Shown here in pieces: positions 8,010 to 16,389 of a stretch of 64,000 nt of DNA; the first letter of the stretch is position 1, and every line of letters begins with the position of its first letter. A program made the translations under genes and the position numbers. The DNA comes from Rhodococcus sp. 06-235-1A (GTDB lineage Bacteria; Actinomycetota; Actinomycetes; Mycobacteriales; Mycobacteriaceae). The DNA is taken from positions 148,499-212,498 of the forward strand of contig NZ_NOYI01000033.1 of the NCBI RefSeq assembly GCF_002258785.1. Reading direction: 5' to 3'. The notes under the pieces were generated by a model. The model had not been told where the DNA came from. It made no database searches and saw only the letters and a program-made list of their open reading frames with translations.

Positions 8010-8656
8010 GATTCGTCAGCGGCCTTCTGCAGGACGTCGGAGAACACCGACGGGTCCTGCGCGCCCGACACACCGAACCGTCCGTCGATCACGAAGAACG
8101 GCACACCGCTGATCCCGTAGGCGATGGCCTGCTCCTTGTCCGCGCGCACTGCAGGCAGGAACTCCTCGGACTTCAGCGCCTCGACGGCCTCGCCGCGGTC
8201 CAGGCCGACCTCCGCGGCCAGGTCGGCGAGGTCATCGGTGCGGCCGACGTGGCGACCCTCCTCGAAGTAGGCCGCCAGGAGCCGTTCCTTCATCTCGACC
8301 TGCTTGCCCTTCGACTTGGCGAAGTGCAGGAGTTCGTGCGCCTTGACGGTGTTGGTGTGCTGCAAGGCGTCGAAGTCGTACGCGAGCCCCTCGCCTGCGG
8401 CCAGCTCGGTCATCTGCCCCAACATCTGGGTGACCTGGGCGGCCGGCATACCTTTGTGGGAGACGAGAAAATCGACCTCGCTGCCGTCGAAGTCGACCGG
8501 TGTGTCGGGTGCCAGCTCGAACGAGTGGAACTCCACCTCGAGCGTCCCAACCCCGGCGGTGAATTCCGCGGCGCCTGCCTCGAAACGGCGCTTACCGACG
8601 AAGCACCACGGGCATGCGATATCGGACCAGATGTCGACCTTCACTGTTCGGCTCAC
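8006..8656 (-). CDS. DsbA-family (FrnE-like) thiol oxidoreductase
   Basis: 216 residues, thioredoxin fold with an inserted helical domain, of the cytoplasmic FrnE/2-hydroxychromene-2-carboxylate isomerase-like branch of DsbA. The active-site motif is C15-P-W-C18 in SDIACPWCFVGKRRF, and the cis-proline loop is in GISGVPFFVIDGRFGVSGAQ. There is no signal peptide, so it acts in the cytoplasm, probably in redox homeostasis or disulfide exchange rather than in secreted-protein folding. It shares the upstream 158-base region with divergent purB and is followed by a coupled 36-residue ORF. The family call is firm; the physiological partner is unknown. Confidence 0.9.
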   Translation of the reverse strand: MSRTVKVDIWSDIACPWCFVGKRRFEAGAAEFTAGVGTLEVEFHSFELAPDTPVDFDGSEVDFLVSHKGMPAAQVTQMLGQMTELAAGEGLAYDFDALQHTNTVKAHELLHFAKSKGKQVEMKERLLAAYFEEGRHVGRTDDLADLAAEVGLDRGEAVEALKSEEFLPAVRADKEQAIAYGISGVPFFVIDGRFGVSGAQDPSVFSDVLQKAADES

Positions 8657-8814
8657 GACGCCTCCAACAGCGAAATGCGCAGCGGTTATTCCACGCGGCG
8701 TCGACGGGCGAACGAGACGCGTGCACGAACGCGGGCGGTCGGTGGTGCAGTCCTTTCCGAAAGAGTGCGGTCGTCTTCCGAGACCGACAACCGCGCCACG
8801 TAAGCTGGACGCTC

Positions 8815-10233
8815 GTGAGCATCCCGAATGTCCTGGCCACCCGTTACGCGAGTCCCGAACTGGTAGAGCTGTGGTCGCCGGAGCACAAGATCGCCCTGGA
8901 ACGCCAACTGTGGATCGCCGTGCTGCGCGCGCAGTCCACCCTCGGAGTCGACGTTCCCAACGCTGCGATCGCCGACTACGAAGCCGTCGTCGACCAGGTG
9001 GATCTCGCGTCGATCGCCGAGCGTGAGCGCGTCACGCGGCACGACGTCAAGGCCCGCATCGAGGAGTTCAACGCCCTCGCCGGCCACGAGCACATCCACA
9101 AGGGACTCACCAGCCGCGACCTCACCGAGAACGTCGAGCAGCTGCAGATTCTGCGCTCGCTGGAACATGTGCACGCGCACGGCGTCGCCGTGGCCAAGCG
9201 ATTGGCCGAGCGCGCTGCCGAGTACTCCTCGCTGGTGATGGCTGGTCGCAGCCACAATGTCGCAGCTCAGGCCACCACGCTGGGCAAGCGTTTCGCGTCC
9301 GCGGCGGACGAGCTGCTGTTGGCGTTGGCCCGGGTACAGGAATTGATCGCGCGTTATCCGCTGCGCGGAATCAAGGGCCCGATGGGCACCTCGCAGGACA
9401 TGCTCGACCTGTTCGGCGGCGACTCCGCCAAGCTCGTCGCGCTCGAGCGCATCGTCGCCGATCACCTCGGTTTCCGGCACACCTTGACCAGCGTCGGCCA
9501 GGTCTACCCCCGATCGCTCGATCACGAGGTCGTCTCCGCGCTGGTCCAGATCGGTGCCGGCCCCTCCTCGTTCGCCCATACCGTTCGCCTGATGGCAGGC
9601 CACGAACTCGTCACCGAAGGCTTCCAGCCGGGCCAGGTCGGATCGTCGGCGATGCCGCACAAGATGAACACCCGCTCGTGCGAACGCGTCAACGGCCTGC
9701 AGGTGGTGCTGCGCGGCTACGGCTCGATGGCCGCCGAGCTCGCCGGAGCGCAGTGGAACGAGGGCGACGTCTTCTGTTCCGTCGTGCGCCGTGTCGCGCT
9801 GCCCGACGCCTTCTTCGCCATCGACGGTCTCATCGAAACGTTCCTGACCGTGCTCGACGAATTCGGCGCGTACCCGGCCGTCATCGCGAAGGAACTCGAC
9901 CGCTACCTGCCGTTCCTCGCGACGACCAAGGTCCTCATGGCCGCTGTGCGCGCGGGTGTCGGCCGCGAAACCGCGCACGAGGCTATCAAGGAACATGCCG
10001 TCGCCGTCGCTCTGGCGATGCGTGAACAGGGGCAGGAGCCCGACCTGCTCGACCGCCTCGCCGCAGACGATCGACTGCCACTCGACCGCGCTGCCCTCGA
10101 TGCTGCACTGTCCGACAAGACGGCCTTCATCGGTGCGGCCGACGCCCAGGTCAGTGCTGTCGTCTCGGCCGTGGAGCGGTTGATCGCGAAGTTCCCCGCC
10201 GGAGCGTCCTACAGCCCGTCGCCCATTCTGTAG
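8815..10233 (+). CDS. purB: Adenylosuccinate lyase
   Basis: 472 residues. It catalyses two fumarate-releasing steps, SAICAR to AICAR and adenylosuccinate to AMP. I place the start at GTG 8815, because translation from there gives the expected SIPNVLATRYAS N-terminus; the frame is open back to 8614 but that part overlaps the divergent DsbA-family gene. The superfamily signature is clear in GSSAMPHKMNTRSCERVN, and the conserved histidines in THKGLTSRD-like (HIHKGLTSRDLTENV) and in SHNVAAQATTLGKR are present. The stop (10231-10233) directly abuts the stop of the convergent HAD gene with no intervening base, and no terminator is visible there. Confidence 0.96.
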   Translation: MSIPNVLATRYASPELVELWSPEHKIALERQLWIAVLRAQSTLGVDVPNAAIADYEAVVDQVDLASIAERERVTRHDVKARIEEFNALAGHEHIHKGLTSRDLTENVEQLQILRSLEHVHAHGVAVAKRLAERAAEYSSLVMAGRSHNVAAQATTLGKRFASAADELLLALARVQELIARYPLRGIKGPMGTSQDMLDLFGGDSAKLVALERIVADHLGFRHTLTSVGQVYPRSLDHEVVSALVQIGAGPSSFAHTVRLMAGHELVTEGFQPGQVGSSAMPHKMNTRSCERVNGLQVVLRGYGSMAAELAGAQWNEGDVFCSVVRRVALPDAFFAIDGLIETFLTVLDEFGAYPAVIAKELDRYLPFLATTKVLMAAVRAGVGRETAHEAIKEHAVAVALAMREQGQEPDLLDRLAADDRLPLDRAALDAALSDKTAFIGAADAQVSAVVSAVERLIAKFPAGASYSPSPIL

Positions 10234-11025
10234 TCAGGAGAGGACGTCGGGGAGGTCGGCGACCGAGTCGATCACGTGGTCGGGTTCCATCGCGAATTCG
10301 TCCGTGATGCGTCGGTCGAGTACGTCCTGACGGAATTTCCCGGTACGAACCAGGACTCCCGTCATTCCGACGACCTGGGCGGCGAGCACGTCGTTGTCGA
10401 GGTCGTCGCCGACCATCACCACATCGTCCGGGTCGACGCCCATCCGCTCCGATGCCGTCCGGAAGCCCAGTGGCGCGGGCTTTCCGATGGCCTTTGCGGT
10501 ATGGCCGGACGCCTGTTCCATTCCGGCGAGATACATGCCGGTGTCGATGCGCAGCCCGGCTCCCGTGCTCCACATCAACGACCGATGCATCGCGACGACG
10601 GGTATGCCGCGACACAGCCAGTCGTAAACGCGGCTGAGCCGCTCGTGGGTGAATTCGGGACCGGCACCACCGACGACGACGACGTCGGGATCCTCGGACG
10701 TCTCGTCGACGAACTCGATGCCCGGCATGTCGCCCGCGATCTCGCCGTTGTTGATCAGGACCACCCGCGCGTCGGGATAGTTCTCGCGTAGATGATCCGC
10801 GGTGAGCGACGCGGCCGTGACGATCTCGTCGGAATGGACGTCCAACCCGACATCGCGCAACGCCGTCGCGATCTGCTCGCGCGTCTTCGAGGTCGTGTTG
10901 GTCAGGAACGCACGGGCAATGTCTTTGCTGTCCAGAAACTTCAGCGTTTCCGCGGCTCCGGGCACCGCCTGCCACGACGTCACCAGAACGCCGTCGATGT
11001 CGAAGAGAACCCCGCCGATACCCAT
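10234..11025 (-). CDS. HAD-superfamily IIA phosphatase (NagD/LHPP-like)
   Basis: 263 residues. Motif I is D9-I-D11-GV with the nucleophile and acid aspartates; motif II is FLTNTTSKTREQ; the IIA-type cap follows (RVVLINNGEIAG...VVVGGAGPEFT); motif III lysine is in IGKPAPLGF; and motif IV is MVGDDLDNDVLAA. All catalytic elements are present. It resembles the NagD, p-nitrophenyl phosphatase and LHPP branch and probably dephosphorylates small phosphometabolites. The frame is open to 11226, but the ATG at 11025 places motif I at the usual distance from the N-terminus. It is convergent with purB and divergent from the HIT gene. Substrate unknown. Confidence 0.85.
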   Translation of the reverse strand: MGIGGVLFDIDGVLVTSWQAVPGAAETLKFLDSKDIARAFLTNTTSKTREQIATALRDVGLDVHSDEIVTAASLTADHLRENYPDARVVLINNGEIAGDMPGIEFVDETSEDPDVVVVGGAGPEFTHERLSRVYDWLCRGIPVVAMHRSLMWSTGAGLRIDTGMYLAGMEQASGHTAKAIGKPAPLGFRTASERMGVDPDDVVMVGDDLDNDVLAAQVVGMTGVLVRTGKFRQDVLDRRITDEFAMEPDHVIDSVADLPDVLS

Positions 11026-11092
11026 CGGCAAACAGTAGTCTCCGGGTCCGGTCACCGCAGCGTCAGCGGGCCAGCGCCTACGCTCGGGGACT

Positions 11093-11509
11093 GTGAATCC
11101 ATACACAATCTTCGCCGAGATCATTGCCGGCACGGCCGAGTCCTCCCGTGTCCACGAGGACGAGACAGTGGTCGCGTTCATGGACATTCGGCCGCTCACC
11201 ACCGGGCATGTGCTCGTGGTACCCAAGCAGCAGTATCGAACTCTGGCAGAGTTGCCGCCGGAGGTCGGGGCTCACCTGTTCGTCGTCGGGCAGAAGGTGG
11301 CTGCAGCCGTGCGCGCGAGCAATCCACGTGTCGCCGGGGTCAATCTCTTTCTCGCCGACGGCACGGTGGCAGGTCAGGAAATCTTCCACGTGCATCTGCA
11401 CGTCATCCCGCGCATGATCGGCGACGGCTTCGGCCTCCGAGCTCGACCGTCGTCGCCGCAGCGATCCGAACTCGACCGACTGGCGGCCGAGATCGCAGCT
11501 GCCCTGTAG
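11093..11509 (+). CDS. HIT-family nucleotide hydrolase
   Basis: 138 residues with a complete histidine triad, H99-V-H101-L-H103 in IFHVHLHVIPR, and the helix-strand start YTIFAEIIAG. Such proteins hydrolyse adenosine phosphoramidates or dinucleoside polyphosphates. The start is GTG at 11093; no better start is available. It is divergent from the HAD phosphatase and is followed by a strong hairpin at 11529-11562 that separates it from the iron island. A second HIT gene begins at the left edge of the window (1-91). Confidence 0.9.
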   Translation: MNPYTIFAEIIAGTAESSRVHEDETVVAFMDIRPLTTGHVLVVPKQQYRTLAELPPEVGAHLFVVGQKVAAAVRASNPRVAGVNLFLADGTVAGQEIFHVHLHVIPRMIGDGFGLRARPSSPQRSELDRLAAEIAAAL

Positions 11510-11528
11510 TGATCACGACCGAACAGAA

Positions 11529-11562
11529 CGGGACCACCGGCAGTGGTGCGCCGGTGGTCCCG
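11529..11562. terminator. Bidirectional hairpin terminator at left border of iron island
   Basis: A perfect 13-bp stem, CGGGACCACCGGC (11529-11541) and GCCGGTGGTCCCG (11550-11562), with an 8-base loop. It lies between the convergent HIT and siderophore-binding-protein genes. There is no long U-tract on either side. Confidence 0.75.
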
Positions 11563-11580
11563 TGAGTGTGCTCGACACGA

Positions 11581-12702
11581 CTACTCGGCAGTGACCTTCT
11601 GTGCCTTGGACAGCGCGTCCGCGTAGACGTCGATCGTGTTGGTGTAGCGGCTGTAGCTCTTGTTGGCGCCGTAGTCCCAGAGCACCATCTGTTGCTTGTC
11701 GACGGCGGCAATGGTGTCGAAACCGGGGTAGCGGCTCGGAATGTCGGCAAGCTTCACATCAGCTGCGTTGGCAACGTCGTGGTAGACGAATGCGACATCG
11801 GCATCGACACTGGACACGTTCTCCCACGACACCTTCTTCCAGTACCCGTCATCGGTGCCGTCGGGCGTGTACATCTTCAGGCCCCAGCTTCGGTAGTCGC
11901 TGAAGTCCGGATCCGCGGACGGATCGAGGACGTACGCGACATCGAGGGGCCAGACTCCGACTCCGGTGAGGTCCTGCCGTTCGGAGGCAACCTTCTTGAA
12001 GTTGTCGACGGCAGCGTCATATTCGGCCTTGATGTCTACCAGTTGCGGGGTGTCGAGGTCGACGCCGAGCGAGGAGGCGAGTCCGGCGTAGTTCTCGATG
12101 GTCTTCGCGGTCGAAGTCGTGTCCAAGGTGACCCCGAGAGTCGGAGCGAGCTGATCGATCGTGTCGGCCTTGGACGAGTCGGCCGTGGTGGTCAGCTTGC
12201 CGAATTGGCCGAATCGTGGGTTGAACTCACCGATGACGAGATCCGGTTCGAGGCCGGCGGCCTTCTCGAAATCGAATGTGCCCCAGCTCTCGCCGACCGA
12301 TTCGATGCCGGTGAGGTCGGAGCAACTCAGAATGGGGCTGGTGCCCATCGGAGTCGTCGACCAGATGGCGATCGGCTTGATTCCGTAGGACATCAGCGCC
12401 GCGGCCGATTCTTCGTCGGCGATGATTCTGGTCGGTTGTGAATCGAGCGAAATGGTCCGTCCGCGGCCGTCGGTGTACGTGAACGGTCCTGACGCTCGGT
12501 CGACTGCGTCGACGCGGTCGTTCTCCCCGCACGCGGCTGGGTTCGCGTTCAGGTCGACGACCTGGGTGCTGGAACTTCCCTGCTCTGCGGTGTCGCTGCT
12601 ACACGCTGCGGCAGCGACGAGTACGAGGACCGAGACGCCCCCGACGAGGACGCGTGGTGGGGCTCCGAGCAGGCGTGCGCTGCGGTGTCGATGAGAAAAC
12701 AT
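11581..12702 (-). CDS. Siderophore-binding lipoprotein, ABC importer (FepB/FhuD-like)
   Basis: 373 residues. The signal peptide has a lipobox ending AAAC, with the lipidated cysteine at C34, followed by a Ser/Thr-rich linker. The mature part is a class III periplasmic-binding fold: GRTISLDSQPTRIIADEES, then GIESVGESWGTFDFEKAAGLEPDLVIGE, which is the usual start of the metal-chelate binding domain. It probably captures a ferric siderophore outside the membrane. No permease is next to it; the FecCD permeases and ATPase at 35287-38233 are the likely partners. It is divergent from the NRPS operon and shares a 198-base region with an iron box, so it should be co-regulated. Confidence 0.88.
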   Translation of the reverse strand: MFSHRHRSARLLGAPPRVLVGGVSVLVLVAAAACSSDTAEQGSSSTQVVDLNANPAACGENDRVDAVDRASGPFTYTDGRGRTISLDSQPTRIIADEESAAALMSYGIKPIAIWSTTPMGTSPILSCSDLTGIESVGESWGTFDFEKAAGLEPDLVIGEFNPRFGQFGKLTTTADSSKADTIDQLAPTLGVTLDTTSTAKTIENYAGLASSLGVDLDTPQLVDIKAEYDAAVDNFKKVASERQDLTGVGVWPLDVAYVLDPSADPDFSDYRSWGLKMYTPDGTDDGYWKKVSWENVSSVDADVAFVYHDVANAADVKLADIPSRYPGFDTIAAVDKQQMVLWDYGANKSYSRYTNTIDVYADALSKAQKVTAE

Positions 12703-12807
12703 GAGTCACTTCCGTCGTGGTCTGTTGGTTCGAGGTCCCGGGCGGTGGTGCAGGTGCCGTCCACTTCGGCTCGCCGACAGATGTTAGCCTCCTCAGGGTC
12801 GACTAAG

Positions 12808-12826
12808 CGAGGGTAGCCTTTCCTTA
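12808..12826 (+). promoter_or_regulatory. IdeR/DmdR-like iron box before the NRPS operon
   Basis: CGAGGGTAGCCTTTCCTTA matches the consensus TTAGGTTAGGCTAACCTAA at 13 of 19 positions. It lies between divergent siderophore genes, where a single iron-responsive repressor could silence both. The rest of the 198-base region holds a second, poorer half-site (GTTAGCCT, 12783-12790). Confidence 0.55.
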
Positions 12827-12900
12827 TGGACCTTGGGTGGTGAAACTCCTGGTCACACCCAGTACGAAGCAGAGCGCAGCCGATCGAAGGGACACACCGG

Positions 12901-15900
12901 ATGGATTCGTACGGAACCGGGACCGACGAACTGCGGGCGCAGGTCGCAGAACTGATAGGCACCGAGCCCGAGGCTGTGCCGGTCGATGCGAACCTGTTCG
13001 AGTTGGGCCTGGAATCGATCGTGCTGATGCGGTTGGTCGGCAGGTTCCGCAAACAGGGCAAGGCGGTGACATTCGCCGATCTCGCCGCGCAGCCCACGGT
13101 ATCGGCGTGGTCCGAATTGGTCGGTGCCGCAGACGAACCGGTACCCGTGCCCACAGCCCGCACGTCGGAGTCGACCACGTCCACGCCCGACACGGACAGC
13201 TTCGATCTTGCCGTGCTGCAGCACGCCTACTGGATCGGCCGCAGCGCGGAGCAGCGGTTCGGCGGTGTCTCGCCGCACCTCTACACCGAATTCGACGGCA
13301 GTGCAGTCGAACCCGATCGGCTGCGCGCCGCGCTCGACGCCGTGGCCCGCAGGCACGACATGCTGCGGGCGCGGATCACGGACAACGGTCAGCAGGTGAT
13401 CGAGTCCAGCCCGGGGTGGCGCGGGTTGACGGTGCACGATCTGCAGAACGAGGACGACCCAGCAGTCGAGCTGGAACGAACCCGGCAACGCCTGACCCAC
13501 CAGATGCTCGACATCGAAGCCGGAGAGGTGTTCTCGGCCGATCTGTCGTTGCTGCCGGACGGTCGGACTCGGCTGCATCTCGACATGGACATGATTGCAG
13601 GCGACGCCGTCAGCTTCAGAATTCTGGTCGCAGATCTGGCGAAGGCATACGACGGACAGGTGCTGCCCACCGTCGACTACAGCTATGCGCGCTACCTCGC
13701 CGACCGCCCACAGGATCGCCGCGAGGCGCGGGCGCAGGCACAGCGTTACTGGACCGATCGACTCGATTCTCTGCCCGGAGCGCCCACTCTTCCCCTGGTG
13801 GAAAGTGATTCGGGCTCTCCGTCGGCGACCCGTCGTGCGTTCCACCTCGACTCGCAGCACTATTCGCACTTGCAGTTGCGGGCTCGCGCACATGGCGTCA
13901 CCCCGGCGGTCGCCGTGGCCTCGGCCTTCGCCGAGGTGGTCGGGGCCTGGTCACGTGAGCAGCGATTCCTGCTCAACGTTCCGATGTTCGACCGCGCCCC
14001 GACGCACCCGGCCGTCGGTGATCTCGTCGGCGACTTCTCGTCCTCGGTCATGTTGGACGTCGATCTGAGCGAGAGCCTGTCGTTCGCCGAACGGTCCAGG
14101 CAACTTCGGTCTCGACTGCACGAGGACGCCTCACACGTCGACTACTCCGGAGTCGAGGTACTCCGCGACCTCGGCCGTCGTAGCGGAGAACCGGTACTCG
14201 CGCCCGTTGTCTTCACCAGCGCGCTCGGGTTGGGTGAGCTGTTCGACGCACGTGCGCGGGAGTTGTTCGGGGACCCGGTGTGGATCATGTCGCAGGGACC
14301 GCAGGTCGTTCTGGACGCCCAGATCACCGAGCTCGACGGCGGCGTGCTGGTCAACTGGGACATTCGCGAGAACGAGTTCCTGCCAGGGGTTCCCGAGGCG
14401 ATGTTCGACGCCTTCGAGACGCTGGTTCGTGGACTCGTCGACGGTGACGCCGTGTGGTCGGAACCGGTGGGTCGGCTGGTTCCGCCGCGTCAGCTGGTGT
14501 CGCGAACTCCGGCAGCCGATGTACCCCGAACGGATACGTCGCCGGCAGCCGGGAACGAGACCCTGCATCGCGCCTTCTTCGATCGCGCGTCGCAGCACCC
14601 CGATGCGGTGGCGCTCGAGTGGGGTGATGACGAGTCGATGACGTACGGCGATCTGTGCGACCGAGCACTGAGAGTGGCTGCGGCACTGAGGGACCGAGAT
14701 GTGGCAGTGGGCGACACCGTGGGGGTGACGCTGCCGAAGGGTCCCGATCAAGTGGTCGCAGTTCTCGGTGTGCTCGCCGCAGGCGGGGTGTACGTACCGA
14801 TCGGCGTCGACCAACCGGCGAGTCGCGCTGCACTGATCGCCCGGAAAGCTGGGTTCGCAGTGACGATCGGGGGATCGGGAGACGACGGCCTCGCGATGTC
14901 CGACGCGATCCTGAGTGAGCCTCTGGCCGCCCCGCATCTCGGACCCGAGACCGCTCCCGCGTACATGATCTTCACCTCCGGTTCGACGGGTGAGCCCAAG
15001 GGCGTGGTCGTGTCGCATCGTGCGGCGATGAACACGATCGTCGACCTTGTCGACCGATTCTCGCTGGACGAGCGCTACCGCCCGTTGTGCCTGTCGGAGT
15101 TGGATTTCGACCTGTGCACGTTCGATGTGTTCTCGGTGTTCGCAGCCGGCGGTTCGGCCGTGCTCGTTCAGGAACACGAGCGCAAGGATCCGCAGCGGTG
15201 GGCCGCTCTTGTTCGTGCGCATCGAGCCACGGTGATCAGCTGCGTACCGCCGCTACTGGACATGATCCTGTCCACCGGTGAGGATCTGGGCGACTCGCTC
15301 GAGGTCGTCATGCTCGGCGGTGACAAGGTCGGTGTCGATCTCTACCGCCGTCTGGTGGCGGCCGTGCCGGGATGCCGATTCGCCGGACTCGGCGGTGCAA
15401 CCGAAACGGCCATCCACAACAGCATCTGCGAGGTCGTCGAGGTCGATTCGCATTGGCGCACGGTGCCGTTCGGACTACCGCTACGGTCGATGGCGCTGCG
15501 AGTCGTCGATGCGCGCGGCCACCTGGTGCCGGACTGGGTGCCCGGCGAGCTGTGGGTGGCGGGAACAGGATTGGCCGACGGCTACCTGGACGATCCCGAG
15601 CGTACGAACGAGCGCTTCGTCGACGCCGACGGTTACCGCTGGTACCGCACCGGCGATCTGGTTCGCTACGGCACGGACTCGATGGTCGAATTCATCGGCC
15701 GCGTCGACAACCAGATCAAGATCAACGGGTTCCGCATCGAGCTCGGCGAGATCGAGTCCGTCCTCGGCAGCGATCCCGAGGTCGTTTCCGCCGCAGCAGT
15801 TGTCGATCGATCGGGCACTGCCGCGGTGATGGCAGCGGTGGTTCTCGGCGACCCCGACGCGGACCCCGACGAGACCGTCGCGGGCATCACCGCAAGGGTT

Positions 15901-16383
15901 GCCGACCGTTTGCCTGCCCACATGGTGCCGGACCGGACGGTGGCACTGCGCGCCCTGCCGCTCACCGTCAACGGCAAGATCGATTCGGCGGCAATCGTCC
16001 GACTCTGCCGAGCGGCAGGTGATACCGAGCGAGCACGGTCCCGTGTTGCGCCTCGAACCCGACTCGAGGGCGCACTCGCCCTGATCTGGCAGAGCGTGCT
16101 CGGTGCCGAGGAGGTGGGAGTCACCGACACCCTGTTCGCGTTGGGCGGCGACTCCGTACTCGCGACCACCATCGTCGCCCGAATTCGCGCGGCCTTCGAC
16201 ATCACCTCCGTCACGGTGAGGATGCTGTTCGCCGCCCCGACCGTGTCGGGTCTGGCGGAGTCGATGATCGCAGCCGAGGGTGACGCCGAACTGCTGGAGG
16301 CGACCGCAGAGATCTACGTATCGATCGAATCGATGTCGGAGGACCAACTGCTGGCCGCACTCGACCACCAGCACAGTCCCTGA
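12901..16383 (+). CDS. NRPS, ArCP-Cy-A-PCP: salicyl loading and heterocyclisation (MbtB/PchE-like)
   Basis: 1160 residues. An aryl carrier protein comes first (S39 in FELGLESIVLM). A cyclisation domain at about 100-520 follows; instead of HHxxxDG it has the Cy motif D230-M-I-A-G-D235-A-V-S238. Next is an adenylation domain (about 555-1040, A3 FTSGSTGEPKGVV, A10 NGKID) and a carrier protein (S1085 in LGGDSVLA). This order matches MbtB, PchE and HMWP2, which join salicylate to Ser, Thr or Cys and close an oxazoline or thiazoline. The A4 stretch DFDLCTFDVF and A5 GLGGATETAIH resemble A domains paired with Cy domains, but I cannot separate Ser, Thr and Cys by eye. There is no epimerase and no thioesterase. 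GAAGGGA before the ATG is a good ribosome site. Confidence 0.9.
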   Translation: MDSYGTGTDELRAQVAELIGTEPEAVPVDANLFELGLESIVLMRLVGRFRKQGKAVTFADLAAQPTVSAWSELVGAADEPVPVPTARTSESTTSTPDTDSFDLAVLQHAYWIGRSAEQRFGGVSPHLYTEFDGSAVEPDRLRAALDAVARRHDMLRARITDNGQQVIESSPGWRGLTVHDLQNEDDPAVELERTRQRLTHQMLDIEAGEVFSADLSLLPDGRTRLHLDMDMIAGDAVSFRILVADLAKAYDGQVLPTVDYSYARYLADRPQDRREARAQAQRYWTDRLDSLPGAPTLPLVESDSGSPSATRRAFHLDSQHYSHLQLRARAHGVTPAVAVASAFAEVVGAWSREQRFLLNVPMFDRAPTHPAVGDLVGDFSSSVMLDVDLSESLSFAERSRQLRSRLHEDASHVDYSGVEVLRDLGRRSGEPVLAPVVFTSALGLGELFDARARELFGDPVWIMSQGPQVVLDAQITELDGGVLVNWDIRENEFLPGVPEAMFDAFETLVRGLVDGDAVWSEPVGRLVPPRQLVSRTPAADVPRTDTSPAAGNETLHRAFFDRASQHPDAVALEWGDDESMTYGDLCDRALRVAAALRDRDVAVGDTVGVTLPKGPDQVVAVLGVLAAGGVYVPIGVDQPASRAALIARKAGFAVTIGGSGDDGLAMSDAILSEPLAAPHLGPETAPAYMIFTSGSTGEPKGVVVSHRAAMNTIVDLVDRFSLDERYRPLCLSELDFDLCTFDVFSVFAAGGSAVLVQEHERKDPQRWAALVRAHRATVISCVPPLLDMILSTGEDLGDSLEVVMLGGDKVGVDLYRRLVAAVPGCRFAGLGGATETAIHNSICEVVEVDSHWRTVPFGLPLRSMALRVVDARGHLVPDWVPGELWVAGTGLADGYLDDPERTNERFVDADGYRWYRTGDLVRYGTDSMVEFIGRVDNQIKINGFRIELGEIESVLGSDPEVVSAAAVVDRSGTAAVMAAVVLGDPDADPDETVAGITARVADRLPAHMVPDRTVALRALPLTVNGKIDSAAIVRLCRAAGDTERARSRVAPRTRLEGALALIWQSVLGAEEVGVTDTLFALGGDSVLATTIVARIRAAFDITSVTVRMLFAAPTVSGLAESMIAAEGDAELLEATAEIYVSIESMSEDQLLAALDHQHSP

Positions 16384-16389
16384 CTCGAT

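Noticed and set aside
12901..13150. A standard condensation domain with HHxxxDG in the first NRPS
   Set aside because: The aligned motif is DMIAGDAVS, the DxxxxDxxS of heterocyclisation domains.
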